A DNA stretch of 64,000 nt, taken from Pelagihabitans pacificus. GTDB lineage: Bacteria > Bacteroidota > Bacteroidia > Flavobacteriales > Flavobacteriaceae. How positions within the stretch are numbered: position 1 is the stretch's first letter; every line of letters begins with the position of its first letter. The position numbers and the translations under genes are program-made. This document shows, in pieces, positions 54,297 to 63,974 of this stretch. The notes under the pieces are model-generated. The model saw nothing but the letters and a program-made list of their open reading frames with translations. It made no database searches and had not been told where the DNA came from. The DNA lies in NCBI RefSeq assembly GCF_009371985.2, contig NZ_VIKU02000007.1, forward strand, positions 1 through 64,000. The letters run 5' to 3'.

Positions 54297-55247
54297 ATGA
54301 ACAAAACTCCAACGAAAAAGCACCGATACGATGTTGCCATCATCATTGTCAACTACAACTCATCGGAGTATACCATTCAATGCATAGAAAGGGTATTGGA
54401 AAAAAGCAAAAGCCCCTTATCCCTACAGATTATCATAGTCGATAATGCATCAGAGGAAAAAGATTTTACATTTCTTCAAAATTTTATCTTTAAGTTAAAT
54501 AGCGAAAAAGTCATCCTTCATCGAAGCAGGATCAATACTGGTTTTGGTGGTGGAAACATGTATGGGGTACAGCAAGCCAATGCCGAATACTATCTTTTTT
54601 TGAATAATGATACCCTCTTGATGAATGATGCAGTCAGCTACTGTCATGATTTCATGGAAAAGACGGAGGATGCGGCTGTTTGTGGTGCCCAAATTTACAA
54701 TGAGTATCATAAAAAAGAGGTTAGTTTTGACCATTTCACCTCTTTTGCCCGGGAGGTTTTCGGAAAAAAGGCGATTGAATCCCTGCTTTCCAAACCCGAT
54801 AGAAGAAAGACCTATACAAATCCCATTGCCGTAGATTACGTAAATGGAAGTTTTATGTTTTTTCGTGCTTCGGACTTTAATGCCGTAGGCGGCTTCGACA
54901 CCAACATATTCCTCTATTTCGAAGAAAGTGATATTTGCCATAGACTAAGGAAAAATGGCAGGTACACCTATTTTTTACCCACGCCATCCTACCTGCATTA
55001 TCAAGGAAAGAGTATCGATAAAACCGGAATACCTATCGCCACAAAAATCGAATTGAAGACCTCGATGTTCTACGTGATACGGAAAAACTACGGATATCTA
55101 CACTACCAATTGCTTCGACTGTTCTTTGTCTTTCGGTACGGACTTACCACTTTGATAAAACCCAAATACGCCCCGCTTTTTCACCGTATCCTAATTGGAC
55201 TACCCCTCGGAAAATCCTTGAAACAAAAACAGCAAATCCGTGACTGA
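54297..55247 (+). CDS. Family 2 glycosyltransferase (rhamnosyltransferase-like)
   Basis: A 316-residue GT2 protein: VAIIIVNYNSSEYTIQCIERVL, IIIVDNAS, the metal-site motif FLNNDT and the acceptor region YFEESDICHRLRKNGRYTYFLP. This is the common WbbL-like arrangement for O-antigen or exopolysaccharide synthesis. Its C-terminal 40 residues are basic and hydrophobic, which suggests membrane association. It is cotranscribed with the GT9 gene (3-base gap). Confidence 0.92.
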   Translation: MNKTPTKKHRYDVAIIIVNYNSSEYTIQCIERVLEKSKSPLSLQIIIVDNASEEKDFTFLQNFIFKLNSEKVILHRSRINTGFGGGNMYGVQQANAEYYLFLNNDTLLMNDAVSYCHDFMEKTEDAAVCGAQIYNEYHKKEVSFDHFTSFAREVFGKKAIESLLSKPDRRKTYTNPIAVDYVNGSFMFFRASDFNAVGGFDTNIFLYFEESDICHRLRKNGRYTYFLPTPSYLHYQGKSIDKTGIPIATKIELKTSMFYVIRKNYGYLHYQLLRLFFVFRYGLTTLIKPKYAPLFHRILIGLPLGKSLKQKQQIRD

Positions 55248-55294
55248 TGTGATGAAGTGATTCGGGGAGAATGTATTTTATCGTTATAAATGGT

Positions 55295-55873
55295 ATGCAA
55301 ACAAAAGAAAACCTTTCCGGGGAAATCAACAAGGCAATCCAAGTTCTGGAAAAAGGGGGCCTCATAGTTTACCCTACCGATACGATTTGGGGCATCGGTT
55401 GCGATGCGACCAACGAGGATGCAGTGGAGAGAATCTACCAACTAAAAAAAAAGGAAGACACCAAAACACTCAGTTGCCTGGTGGCGAATGACTTTATGCT
55501 CGAAAAGTATTTGGAAAAAGTTCCTGAGATAGCCTACGATATCATTGACCTAAGCGAAAAGCCCGTAACTATTATTTATGACAAACCGAAGGGTGTGGCC
55601 AAAAATCTAATCCCCCCGGATAATACGCTGGCCATACGGGTTGCATCCGACAAGTTTTGCCGGTATCTCATCAATAAATTCGGAAAGCCTTTGGTAGCTA
55701 CCGATGCGAACATTTCAGGGCGACCAACTCCCCTGGATTTTCAAGAAATCGATGAAGCGATTTTAAAAGGTGCCGACTATGTGGTAAATTTGAACCGCAA
55801 CCAGAAAACCGGAACACCCTCGTCTATCATTAAATTAGGCAATGACAGCACTGTAAAAATAATTAGGGAGTGA
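55295..55873 (+). CDS. tsaC: L-threonylcarbamoyladenylate synthase
   Basis: A 192-residue YrdC/Sua5-domain protein: NKAIQVLEKGGLIVYPTDTIWGIGCDATN, KKKEDTKTLSCLV (KRxx-type loop), IPPDNTLAIRV and KPLVATDANISGRPTP. It makes threonylcarbamoyl-AMP for the t6A modification of tRNAs reading ANN codons. Short YrdC type without the Sua5 extension. The ATG at 55295 is chosen as start because conservation begins there; an ATG at 55271 is also possible. Confidence 0.93.
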   Translation: MQTKENLSGEINKAIQVLEKGGLIVYPTDTIWGIGCDATNEDAVERIYQLKKKEDTKTLSCLVANDFMLEKYLEKVPEIAYDIIDLSEKPVTIIYDKPKGVAKNLIPPDNTLAIRVASDKFCRYLINKFGKPLVATDANISGRPTPLDFQEIDEAILKGADYVVNLNRNQKTGTPSSIIKLGNDSTVKIIRE

Positions 55874-56018
55874 CCATATCAAAAATAAAATCACTTATCC
55901 TCCCTTTTTCCTCCTGACAAGCCAGAAAGAGGAACAGAATGGTCACCTTGTGTCTGCAAAAATAAAGTAGCAAAGAAAGACACGGATACATAAAACCGAG
56001 GGCAATTCCACAGCCGAT

Positions 56019-57449
56019 ATGTCGATAAAAAACTACAAACAAGCCTTAAAAAGTCCGGTCTTTGAAATTGTCCAGGCGTCCGCCCACGAATTGGGTGTCG
56101 ATAGTTACGTAATCGGGGGGTTTGTTCGCGATTACCTCTTAAAAAGGGGAATGCCCAAAGACATCGATATTGTAGCAGTGGGCAGTGGTATCGCCCTTGC
56201 CAAAAGGGTGGCATCCAAATTAAAGGGGAATCCCCACGTATCGGTCTTTAAGAATTTCGGGACGGCCATGATCAAACACGGAGATCTGGAACTCGAGTTT
56301 GTGGGTGCCCGAAAGGAAAGTTATGACCGCAGCAGTAGAAAACCGGTTGTAGAAGACGGCACCCTTGAAGATGATCAAAAAAGAAGGGACTTTACCATTA
56401 ACGCCTTAGCGCTATCTTTACAGGAAAAGAACTTTGGAAACCTACTCGATCCCTTCGATGGCTTAGGTGACCTCGAAAGAAAACTAATTCGTACGCCCCT
56501 TGATCCCGACATCACTTATTCCGATGACCCGCTGCGAATGATGCGGGCGATTCGATTTGCGACACAGTTGCGGTTCACTATTCAGATAAGGTCGTTACAG
56601 TCCATTACTGCAAATAAGGAACGTATCAATATCGTCTCCAAGGAACGCATTGTAGACGAATTACATAAAATACTGGCCAGCCAAAAACCCTCAATTGGTT
56701 TCTCATTATTGCATAAAACGGGGCTTTTATCCAATATTTTGCCTGAACTCACGGCCTTGGAAGGTATCGAGGAAATAGAGGGTCAACGTCACAAAGATAA
56801 TTTTTGGCATACCTTGGAGGTGGTCGACAACATTAGTGGGAAAACCGACGACATTTGGTTGCGATGGGCGGCCTTACTGCACGATATTGGAAAAGCCCCT
56901 ACCAAAAAATTCCATAAAAAAATCGGGTGGACCTTTCACGGGCACGAGTTCGTTGGCTCCAAAATGGTATATAAACTCTTTAAACGTCTCAGGATGCCCT
57001 TGAACGACAAAATGAGATTTGTTCAAAAAATGGTATTGATGAGCTCCCGACCCATTGTATTATCGGAAGACTATGTCACCGATTCGGCTGTACGGCGTTT
57101 GGTGTACGACGCAGGAGACTATGTCGATGACTTGATGACCCTTTGTGAGGCCGATATCACAACCAAAAACCCGAAAAAACAACGCAAATACAAAAACAAC
57201 TTTAAAAAAGTACGGCAAAAAATCATAGAGGTAGAAGAGCGTGACCACATTCGCAATTTTCAACCTCCGATAAGCGGCGAAGAGATTATGAGAACCTTTG
57301 ATCTAAGGCCTTCCAAAGAAATCGGGGTTATCAAAGATGCGATTAAAGAAGCTATTTTGGAAGGGGAAATTCCCAATGAGTATGATGCCGCTAAAGAGTA
57401 CATGCTAAAAAAAGGAATTGAGCTGGGCCTTTCCATAGCTGCGGGATAG
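56019..57449 (+). CDS. cca: CCA tRNA nucleotidyltransferase with HD domain
   Basis: A 476-residue class II nucleotidyltransferase. The catalytic head has [21 protein letters not shown] (D-x-D metal site), [11 protein letters not shown] and the neck motif [12 protein letters not shown]. An HD phosphohydrolase domain follows at about residues 265-350 ([14 protein letters not shown]). It adds or repairs the 3' CCA end of tRNAs; the HD domain may remove cyclic phosphates. It is 145 bases downstream of the tsaC gene. Confidence 0.95.
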   Translation: MSIKNYKQALKSPVFEIVQASAHELGVDSYVIGGFVRDYLLKRGMPKDIDIVAVGSGIALAKRVASKLKGNPHVSVFKNFGTAMIKHGDLELEFVGARKESYDRSSRKPVVEDGTLEDDQKRRDFTINALALSLQEKNFGNLLDPFDGLGDLERKLIRTPLDPDITYSDDPLRMMRAIRFATQLRFTIQIRSLQSITANKERINIVSKERIVDELHKILASQKPSIGFSLLHKTGLLSNILPELTALEGIEEIEGQRHKDNFWHTLEVVDNISGKTDDIWLRWAALLHDIGKAPTKKFHKKIGWTFHGHEFVGSKMVYKLFKRLRMPLNDKMRFVQKMVLMSSRPIVLSEDYVTDSAVRRLVYDAGDYVDDLMTLCEADITTKNPKKQRKYKNNFKKVRQKIIEVEERDHIRNFQPPISGEEIMRTFDLRPSKEIGVIKDAIKEAILEGEIPNEYDAAKEYMLKKGIELGLSIAAG

Positions 57450-57538
57450 GAGCGTTTTTCAACGCAAGATGAAGTAGCGCATTTCTTTTTTGCTATAAAA
57501 GTGACCCGTTTCGGATGGCCTCTCTATTTTATCCAAAC

Positions 57539-57572
57539 TTGAAGTACTAAAGAAAAAGATATGGTAATTTTG
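57539..57572 (+). promoter_or_regulatory. Promoter of the heme A synthase gene
   Basis: TTG (57539-57541) and TAATTTTG (57565-57572), separated by 23 bases, agree with the flavobacterial TTG-N17-23-TAnnTTTG consensus. The start codon follows 22 bases later. Confidence 0.65.
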
Positions 57573-57594
57573 CAAAAAAATTGAACCCACCGCT

Positions 57595-58629
57595 ATGCAC
57601 CTCAACTTCCGGAAAACTGCAAAAGTATCACTAGTCTTGGTTTACTTGGTCATCGCCGCGGGAGCAATTGTTCGCATGACAGGCAGCGGTATGGGCTGTC
57701 CCGACTGGCCCAAATGCTTTGGGTATTACATTCCGCCAACCGAGGCTATCGAATTACAGTGGCAATCCGGGAAGGCGTATAAAAAAGGGCAAGTTATCAT
57801 CGTTGATGAGTCGCTTCAGGTAGCGAAGGAAGATTTTAATACAGGCTCCACCTATTCAGAAGCCAACTGGGAACCATATACCAAACATGAATATGCGCTA
57901 TTCAATCCATGGCATACGTGGATCGAGTTCATCAACCGGCTATTGGGTGCCTTGGCCGGTTTGGCAACCTTAATTATGGCCATTGCCTCATTTCGTTTTT
58001 GGAGGAAAAAGAAAGTGGTAACGATTGTATCCGTATTGACGGTTTTGGCAATGGGTTTTCAAGCTTGGTTGGGTGCTACGGTCGTGTACTCGGTCTTGGA
58101 ACCGGTAAAAATCACCATTCACATGGTCATGGCATTGATTATTGTTGCCATGTTACTTTACCTCATTTATCGAACCAAGGATCGCAGCGCAACCTTTAAA
58201 TACGACAAGCCACTGGTCGTTTTTGTCGTGCTCGCGGCAATCATTACCTTGACGCAAATAATTCTGGGTACCCAAGTACGTCAGTTCGTAGACCACCAAA
58301 TCGATATGGTAGGTGATACTGCCAAAAATCTATGGTTGCAAAATCCCTCCATATCATTTTACATCCATCGTTCGTATTCCATCCTAGTAGTGCTACTGAA
58401 TATATACCTCGGGGTTAGAATTTACCGCAAAGGTTTGGGATACTCTAAAATAAACTGGATATTGGCGATTATCTTTTTAGAAGTGGTCAGCGGCATGCTC
58501 ATGTACTATTTGGATTTTCCCTTCGCCACACAGCCTATCCACTTAATACTGGCCTCACTACTCTTTGGTACACAGTTTTATTTGGTTTTGGAAGTGCTAA
58601 ATGTCAAGAAAAGTCCTAAAACTTCGTAA
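57595..58629 (+). CDS. ctaA: Heme A synthase (COX15/CtaA)
   Basis: A 344-residue membrane protein with eight predicted helices. GSGMGCPDWPKCFG after the first helix is the family hallmark, and conserved heme-ligating histidines lie in EFINRLLGALAG (adjacent HTW), TIHMVMALIIV, YIHRSYS and QPIHLILAS. It oxidises heme O to heme A for cytochrome oxidases. The long acidic loop between helices 1 and 2 (about 45-100) is typical of Bacteroidota forms. Confidence 0.95.
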   Translation: MHLNFRKTAKVSLVLVYLVIAAGAIVRMTGSGMGCPDWPKCFGYYIPPTEAIELQWQSGKAYKKGQVIIVDESLQVAKEDFNTGSTYSEANWEPYTKHEYALFNPWHTWIEFINRLLGALAGLATLIMAIASFRFWRKKKVVTIVSVLTVLAMGFQAWLGATVVYSVLEPVKITIHMVMALIIVAMLLYLIYRTKDRSATFKYDKPLVVFVVLAAIITLTQIILGTQVRQFVDHQIDMVGDTAKNLWLQNPSISFYIHRSYSILVVLLNIYLGVRIYRKGLGYSKINWILAIIFLEVVSGMLMYYLDFPFATQPIHLILASLLFGTQFYLVLEVLNVKKSPKTS

Positions 58630-58655
58630 CTTTGCCTTCACCTTAATTTGGGGCA

Positions 58656-59150
58656 ATGATCTACAAAATCAGGATTATCTTGGATGCCGAGGAAGATATC
58701 TTTAGGGACATCGAAATCACGGCCGATAGCACTTTGGAAGAACTACACAACGCTATCTCCCAGGCCTTTGGCTTCTTGGGCAACGAGATGGCTTCTTTCT
58801 ATACCTGTGATGAACAATGGAACCAAGAAGAGGAAATAGCCCTTTTCGACATGAGTGAAGGAGGCGGCCAAGCGAGGCTGATGAGCGAAACTTTGTTGGA
58901 GGATGTTGTTACCGAACAGAATCCCAAACTGATTTATGTGTACGACTTCCTGAGCATGTGGACCTTTTTCGTAGAATTGGCCGACATCGTTGAAAAGGAA
59001 GATGGCCGTGCTTATCCCAACCTGCTTTTTAGTTTTGGGGAATTACCCGATTCACCTCCCGAGAAAAGGTTCGAGGCCGACCCCACCTTTGATTTTGATG
59101 ATACTTTCGAAAATTATGATGATCTCGATTTCGATGAAAATTGGAATTGA
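58656..59150 (+). CDS. pRiA4b ORF-3-like (IS1096 TnpR-like) protein
   Basis: A 164-residue acidic protein of the 'plasmid pRiA4b ORF-3' family: MIYKIRIILDAEEDIFRDIEI, then LEELHNAISQAFGF and YVYDFLSMWTFFVELADI. Despite the family name there is no transposase or plasmid gene nearby, and chromosomal copies are usual in flavobacteria. The last 25 residues are almost only Asp, Glu, Phe and Tyr. The function is unknown. Confidence 0.85.
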   Translation: MIYKIRIILDAEEDIFRDIEITADSTLEELHNAISQAFGFLGNEMASFYTCDEQWNQEEEIALFDMSEGGGQARLMSETLLEDVVTEQNPKLIYVYDFLSMWTFFVELADIVEKEDGRAYPNLLFSFGELPDSPPEKRFEADPTFDFDDTFENYDDLDFDENWN

Positions 59151-59221
59151 TGACGACAATTAGCTTCAAAGTCATCCTACATAGAGGCCCTAATGTAAAA
59201 TTCTTAAAATAAACGAATTCA

Positions 59222-60280
59222 ATGATTAATTTGTACCCGACCCAAATTGAAACCATTTCACTGCACCGTGTGGGCAACAAAAATAAAAATGAGGGTGTTT
59301 TCCTATCCCAACAGCCATTTGCCTTGAACGACGAGACAACAGGACTACTCAAGGAATATTTTTTCAAACCCTTTCGGGAAAAAGAGGAAAACTATTTTAA
59401 ACTATCCAATGAAGTAGATCTAGAGTTCAATACCTTATACAAGATAGCCTCCGAAATTTTCAACGACCCGGCTAGCATGCATAACAATTCCAAAAAGGTA
59501 GCGACCCATTTGTTCGAGCAATCAAATCACCCCCATATCAAAAGTGGCGAAGTATACATCACCTATCTAAGCAATGTGCTCTTGGATAATGTAAAAGTAG
59601 ATGCCATCGGTATTTTTAAAAGCGAAGTGAAAAATGATTTTCTTCAGTTCGAGGAAAAAGGGAGCAATCTCGATATTGTGATACAGCAGGGTGTCAACGT
59701 AAACAAACTCGATAAGGGATGCCTTATTTTTAATGTAGACAAAGAAAACGGTTACAAAGTGCTTTCCGTGGACGGCAACCGATATGACACCAAATATTGG
59801 TTAGAAGATTTTCTAGGGGTCGACGTGTTGGCAGATGAAAACTTTTATACCAAGAACTACCTTAAATTTTGTCAAAACTTTGCCAAGGATGTGGTATTGC
59901 CGGCAGAAGATAAACAGCAAGAGGTATTGTTCATGAACCGGGCAGTGAACCATTTCGCAAAAAACGATGCTTTTGAAGAAAGTAATTTTTTAAACGAGGT
60001 CATCGAAAATCCTGAATTGATTCCCGAATTCAAACACTACAAAGTGGAAAAGGGGCCCAAATACAGTATTGAGGACGTGTCGAACTTTGACATTGCCAAC
60101 AAGGCCGTATCCGATGCTCGAAAAAAAATCAAGAACGTCATTAATCTGGATACCAATATTCAAATAAAGATGGACTTCATCAATCCGGAATCGGCGCAAA
60201 AATTCGTAGAAAAAGGTTGGGACGAGGAACGCCAGATGTACTATTATCTAGTATACTTCAACAAAGAGGAAAAAAGTTAA
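59222..60280 (+). CDS. Nucleoid-associated protein (NdpA/YejK family)
   Basis: A 352-residue protein following the 37-kDa nucleoid-associated protein family: it starts with a ISLHRVGNK segment, has IYITYLSNVLLDNVKVDAIGIFKSE in the centre and a C-terminal lysine-rich region with VINLDTNIQIKM. Family members bind DNA in the nucleoid or anti-phage contexts; the exact role is unclear. It is followed by the 211-base gap containing the second dispersed repeat. Confidence 0.88.
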   Translation: MINLYPTQIETISLHRVGNKNKNEGVFLSQQPFALNDETTGLLKEYFFKPFREKEENYFKLSNEVDLEFNTLYKIASEIFNDPASMHNNSKKVATHLFEQSNHPHIKSGEVYITYLSNVLLDNVKVDAIGIFKSEVKNDFLQFEEKGSNLDIVIQQGVNVNKLDKGCLIFNVDKENGYKVLSVDGNRYDTKYWLEDFLGVDVLADENFYTKNYLKFCQNFAKDVVLPAEDKQQEVLFMNRAVNHFAKNDAFEESNFLNEVIENPELIPEFKHYKVEKGPKYSIEDVSNFDIANKAVSDARKKIKNVINLDTNIQIKMDFINPESAQKFVEKGWDEERQMYYYLVYFNKEEKS

Positions 60281-60360
60281 TCGAAGTAAACGACCTCGGG
60301 GCAAGCCTGGAACATTTTAATCCCGATCATCGAATAAAGAATTCTGAAAATGTCAAGTAC

Positions 60361-60395
60361 AAATCCCAACTATCCTGTATTGGATTTTGGGATTT
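60361..60395. repeat. Second copy of the small dispersed inverted repeat
   Basis: AAATCCCAA (60361-60369) and TTGGGATTT (60387-60395) are reverse complements. The flank AAGTAC before it matches the flank of the copy at 18.78 kb. Further TTTGGAATTTG segments follow up to 60432, so the element is longer but degenerate. Confidence 0.55.
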
Positions 60396-60415
60396 TATAT
60401 TTGGAATTTGTAGAG

Positions 60416-60447
60416 TTGGTTTTTGGAATTTGATTTCCGTACTTTTG
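60416..60447 (+). promoter_or_regulatory. Promoter of lpdA
   Basis: TTG (60416-60418) and TACTTTTG (60440-60447), separated by 21 bases, fit the flavobacterial consensus. The -33 box lies in the tail of the dispersed repeat. The ATG is 44 bases downstream. Confidence 0.65.
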
Positions 60448-60491
60448 CACCTGCTTTTGGCAACTTCAATTTAATCTCAAAAATTTTAGAT

Positions 60492-61883
60492 ATGGGCAAT
60501 TTCGATGTTATTGTTTTGGGCAGCGGACCGGGCGGGTACGTTACTGCGATACGGGCTTCACAATTAGGGTTCAAAACCGCTATAGTCGAGAAAGAAAGTC
60601 TTGGCGGCGTTTGTCTTAACTGGGGTTGTATTCCCACCAAAGCCCTATTGAAATCTGCTCAGGTATTCGAATACCTCAAACATGCATCGGACTATGGACT
60701 AAAGGCCGAAGGTGTCGACAAAGACTTTGATTCAGTAATCAAACGAAGTCGTTCGGTTGCCGATGGCATGAGCAAAGGGGTACAGTTTTTAATGAAGAAG
60801 AACAAGATTGAAGTTATCAATGGCTATGGTACCCTAAAACCAGGAAAAAAGGTGTCGGTGAAGGCAGAAGATGGAAAGGAAACCGAATACAGCGCTTCCC
60901 ACATCATCATCGCAACGGGAGCCCGAAGCCGTGAATTGCCAAGTCTTCCGCAAGACGGACAAAAAATTATTGGGTACCGCAAGGCCATGACCTTGGAAAA
61001 CCAACCCAAAAAAATGGTGGTCGTAGGCAGCGGTGCGATTGGAATCGAATTTGCCTACTTCTACAACGCCATGGGAACAGAGGTCACCGTGGTGGAGTTT
61101 CTACCCAATATCGTCCCGGTCGAAGACGAGGATGTTTCCAAACAATTGGAACGAAGCTTTAAAAAATCGGGCATCAAGATCATGACCTCCTCCGAGGTCA
61201 CCAAGGTAGATACCTCGGGAGAGGGCGTCAAAGTGTTCGTAAAAACAAATAAGGGGGAAGAGACCTTGGAGGCGGATGTAGTACTCTCAGCCGTGGGTAT
61301 TAAATCGAATATAGAGAACATCGGGTTGGAAGAGGTAGGTATTGCCACCGATAGGGACAAAATCATGGTCAATGACTACTACCAAACCAACATACCGGGA
61401 TATTATGCCATCGGGGATGTTACTCCCGGTCAGGCTTTGGCGCATGTAGCTTCCGCTGAAGGAATCCTGTGTGTCGAAAAAATTGCCGGGATGCATGTTG
61501 AACCATTGGATTACGGAAACATCCCTGGATGTACCTACTGCATGCCCGAAGTAGCCTCGGTCGGACTAACTGAAAAGCAGGCCAAGGAACAAGGATATGA
61601 AATCAAAGTGGGCAAATTTCCGTTTTCCGCTAGTGGAAAAGCAAAAGCGGCAGGTGCTTCCGATGGTTTTGTAAAGGTAATCTTCGATGCGAAATACGGC
61701 GAATGGTTGGGATGCCATATGATCGGTGTCGGTGTCACCGATATGATTGCGGAAGCAGTGGTTGCACGAAAACTGGAAACCACTGGTCATGAAGTACTCA
61801 AGGCCGTTCACCCCCACCCTACCATGAGCGAAGCAGTGATGGAAGCGGTGGCAGATGCCTATGATGAAGTGATTCACCTCTAA
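60492..61883 (+). CDS. lpdA: Dihydrolipoyl dehydrogenase
   Basis: A 463-residue flavoprotein disulfide reductase: FAD motif VIVLGSGPGGYVTAIRA, redox disulfide Cys41-Cys46 in GVCLNWGCIPTK, NAD-binding GSGAIGIEFAYF, the second FAD motif YAIGDVTPGQALAHVAS and the catalytic His in HPHPTMSE. It is the E3 subunit of 2-oxoacid dehydrogenase complexes. The start is the ATG at 60492; an in-frame ATG at 60423 would lie inside the promoter. It is followed 1 base after its stop by a membrane-protein gene. Confidence 0.97.
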   Translation: MGNFDVIVLGSGPGGYVTAIRASQLGFKTAIVEKESLGGVCLNWGCIPTKALLKSAQVFEYLKHASDYGLKAEGVDKDFDSVIKRSRSVADGMSKGVQFLMKKNKIEVINGYGTLKPGKKVSVKAEDGKETEYSASHIIIATGARSRELPSLPQDGQKIIGYRKAMTLENQPKKMVVVGSGAIGIEFAYFYNAMGTEVTVVEFLPNIVPVEDEDVSKQLERSFKKSGIKIMTSSEVTKVDTSGEGVKVFVKTNKGEETLEADVVLSAVGIKSNIENIGLEEVGIATDRDKIMVNDYYQTNIPGYYAIGDVTPGQALAHVASAEGILCVEKIAGMHVEPLDYGNIPGCTYCMPEVASVGLTEKQAKEQGYEIKVGKFPFSASGKAKAAGASDGFVKVIFDAKYGEWLGCHMIGVGVTDMIAEAVVARKLETTGHEVLKAVHPHPTMSEAVMEAVADAYDEVIHL

Positions 61884-61884
61884 A

Positions 61885-62436
61885 ATGAAGCTTACAAACA
61901 GAAACCTTCATAGGGATATCGCCTATTTCTATATCGGGCTCATTATCGCATTCTCGTTTTCGGGTATTATTCTAAACCACCGTCAAGATTGGTATCCGAT
62001 GGATTATAGTTATGATACAAAAGAGGTGCAACTCGATTTGCCTTTGGATATAGAGACCTTGGATTCCGAGGAATATATCAAAAAGATTTCCGAAGAGTGG
62101 GACTTGGCGTCCGACTATGATGGACACCGAATACGGGGCAAGGAGCTAAGGGTATTCTATAAAGACAATATTATCTTGGATGCCGATATTGAAACCGGCA
62201 ACGCCCTACTGGAATACAAACGAAAAGTACCTATTCTAGGACACACGATGACCCTTCATAAATCGACGAATAATTTTTGGATTTGGTATTCCGATATTTT
62301 TGGGGTCGCCATGTTGACTATCGCCATCACCGGCATGATGATCACCAAAGGTAGTAACAGCTTCAAAAAAAGAGGCTGGAAACTGGCTTTGGCAGGCCTC
62401 ATTTTTCCTTTTATATTTTTAATACTATTCCCATAA
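61885..62436 (+). CDS. PepSY-associated transmembrane protein
   Basis: A 183-residue protein with a helix near the N-terminus (RDIAYFYIGLIIAFSFSGIILNHR, with a conserved HR at its end), a soluble PepSY-like middle (about 45-120) and two C-terminal helices around WIWYSDIFGVAMLTIAITGMMI. The pattern belongs to PepSY-associated TM proteins linked to iron or copper uptake. It starts 1 base after lpdA, so it is cotranscribed with it, and is followed by the DUF3817 gene. Confidence 0.8.
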   Translation: MKLTNRNLHRDIAYFYIGLIIAFSFSGIILNHRQDWYPMDYSYDTKEVQLDLPLDIETLDSEEYIKKISEEWDLASDYDGHRIRGKELRVFYKDNIILDADIETGNALLEYKRKVPILGHTMTLHKSTNNFWIWYSDIFGVAMLTIAITGMMITKGSNSFKKRGWKLALAGLIFPFIFLILFP

Positions 62437-62440
62437 GCAT

Positions 62441-62737
62441 ATGTTGGCAGCATTGAGAATCACCGCGATACTTGAGGGCATCTCCTATCTTTCACTTTTT
62501 GCCATCACAATGCCGCTGAAATACATGGCCGATATTCCGCTACCCAACAAATATGTCGGCTATGCGCATGGGGTACTTTTTATTATTTATCTGGTTTTAG
62601 CCATACTATTCTGCATGAACAAAAAATGGGGTTTTAAACGCATGGCCATTTTAATCCTTGCCTCTCTTCTTCCCTTCGCTACGTTTTACGTAGATCAAAA
62701 ATACCTTTCGAAGGTTTCCCCCGAAATAGTTGCCTGA
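62441..62737 (+). CDS. DUF3817 membrane protein
   Basis: A 98-residue protein with three helices. LRITAILEGISYLSLF at the start and KYVGYAHGVLFIIYLVLAI in the middle match DUF3817, and the final helix ends at FATFYVDQKYL. The function is unknown. It is 4 bases after the PepSY-type gene, the third of a tight operon led by lpdA. Confidence 0.85.
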   Translation: MLAALRITAILEGISYLSLFAITMPLKYMADIPLPNKYVGYAHGVLFIIYLVLAILFCMNKKWGFKRMAILILASLLPFATFYVDQKYLSKVSPEIVA

Positions 62738-62960
62738 ATACCCTAAAACAGGGAATGTATTACATCGCCTTTATTAATTAACGGCTATTTTGATGGGGTC
62801 TTTCGGGCGGATAGCAAGGAAGAAATACGTCTAAATGCCGTCTTATGGATTTTCTATGGTTTGGGAGGCAGCCTTGCGATGTGGTGTTCTTAAATATGGG
62901 TGAGATCAGCAAAGCGAAGGACTTGTATCGATTGAAACAAATGTTCAAAAGACGAGCCTC

Positions 62961-63374
62961 CTATAGAAAACTGTGTATGGCCAGGTCATAGCTTTGAAGT
63001 CCGAATCCCAGAATAACGCCTTTGGCACCCGGCGAGATATGGGAGACATGCCGGAAGTCTTCCCTCTTAAAGGTATTGGAAATATGCACCTCGACCACGG
63101 GGGTTTCAATGGCTTTTACCGCATCGCCGATTCCGACGGAAGTATGGGTATAGGCGGCGGCGTTGAGTACAATGCCGTCATAGGAAAAACCTACTTCCTG
63201 TAGTTTTCCGATAAGCTCACCCTCGATATTGGATTGAAAATATTCGAGCTGCACTTCCTTGAACTTGAACTGTAATTGGGAAAAATAGTCCGCAAAGGTT
63301 CGGTCGCCATATACTTCGGGCTCCCGTTTTCCCAAAAGGTTCAGGTTGGGTCCGTTTATAATGATTAGCTTCAT
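62961..63374 (-). CDS. aroQ: Type II 3-dehydroquinate dehydratase
   Basis: A 137-residue enzyme of the dodecameric type II class: IINGPNLNLLGKREPEVYG (catalytic Tyr), GIVLNAAAYTHTSVGIGDA, VEVHISNTFKREDFRH (catalytic His) and the C-terminal segment GVILGFGLQSYDLAI. It removes water from 3-dehydroquinate in the shikimate pathway. The 220-base gap after it, up to the DUF3817 gene, holds no supported gene; a 31-codon frame at 62895 is unrecognised. Confidence 0.97.
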   Translation of the reverse strand: MKLIIINGPNLNLLGKREPEVYGDRTFADYFSQLQFKFKEVQLEYFQSNIEGELIGKLQEVGFSYDGIVLNAAAYTHTSVGIGDAVKAIETPVVEVHISNTFKREDFRHVSHISPGAKGVILGFGLQSYDLAIHSFL

Positions 63375-63452
63375 TTGCTAAAAGTAACGAATTGTTACAC
63401 ATTATAAAAAAAGGAAAATGCTCTTGGACAGAAGACGTCTTGCGGAGCAAGA

Positions 63453-63974
63453 TTACCTGCCACGGAGGGTACGCTTCGATAAAAAGGTGTAAACAAAACC
63501 CATCGTTACCGTAGACCAGGTATCCGGATCGTTTTGAATTGCGGAATATGAGAAGTTTATTTCGGAGCCCGGCCCTACTTGGAACCCAATTTGGGGACGA
63601 TAGTAAAACCCTCCTTCATTATCATCATTGATTCCAAATGCCTGCCCTACATCACCTCCGAACGAAAACGATTTACCCGGCCAGACACGAATTGAAAGTG
63701 CGACTGGAAGAAAATCAACACTTGGTAATTTTTCACGAACTACCTCGTCCCTGAAAGTTTCGGGAAAACCATGAACGATACCGGTCTTAATACCTAAATC
63801 AAAAGTCTTGTTGGGAGCCCACATATATCCGATATCTGCCCCAATCACCAGGCCGACCAGATCGTTGTATTCCCCAAGCGGTATTCCACCATGGGCTCCA
63901 ATTTTGAATCCCTCCTGGGCCGACATGTTGAAACCAAAAAAACAAATGGTCAGTAATAAAAATACTTTTTTCAT
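63453..63974 (-). CDS. Outer-membrane beta-barrel protein
   Basis: A 173-residue protein with a signal peptide (about 1-19, ending MSAQ) and alternating hydrophobic/polar strands with aromatic ends (FKIGAHGGIPLGEYNDLVGLVIGADIGYMW, and a last strand WSTVTMGFVYTFLSKR). It fits a small eight-stranded porin-like or OmpW/OmpX-like barrel of the 'porin family protein' type seen in this phylum. No ligand can be suggested. It begins 26 bases from the window edge, so its promoter is not fully in view. Confidence 0.8.
   Translation of the reverse strand: MKKVFLLLTICFFGFNMSAQEGFKIGAHGGIPLGEYNDLVGLVIGADIGYMWAPNKTFDLGIKTGIVHGFPETFRDEVVREKLPSVDFLPVALSIRVWPGKSFSFGGDVGQAFGINDDNEGGFYYRPQIGFQVGPGSEINFSYSAIQNDPDTWSTVTMGFVYTFLSKRTLRGR

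Noticed and set aside
58656-59150. Mobile element suggested by the family name pRiA4b ORF-3/IS1096
   Set aside because: No transposase, terminal inverted repeat or target duplication is visible and such genes are common in flavobacterial chromosomes.
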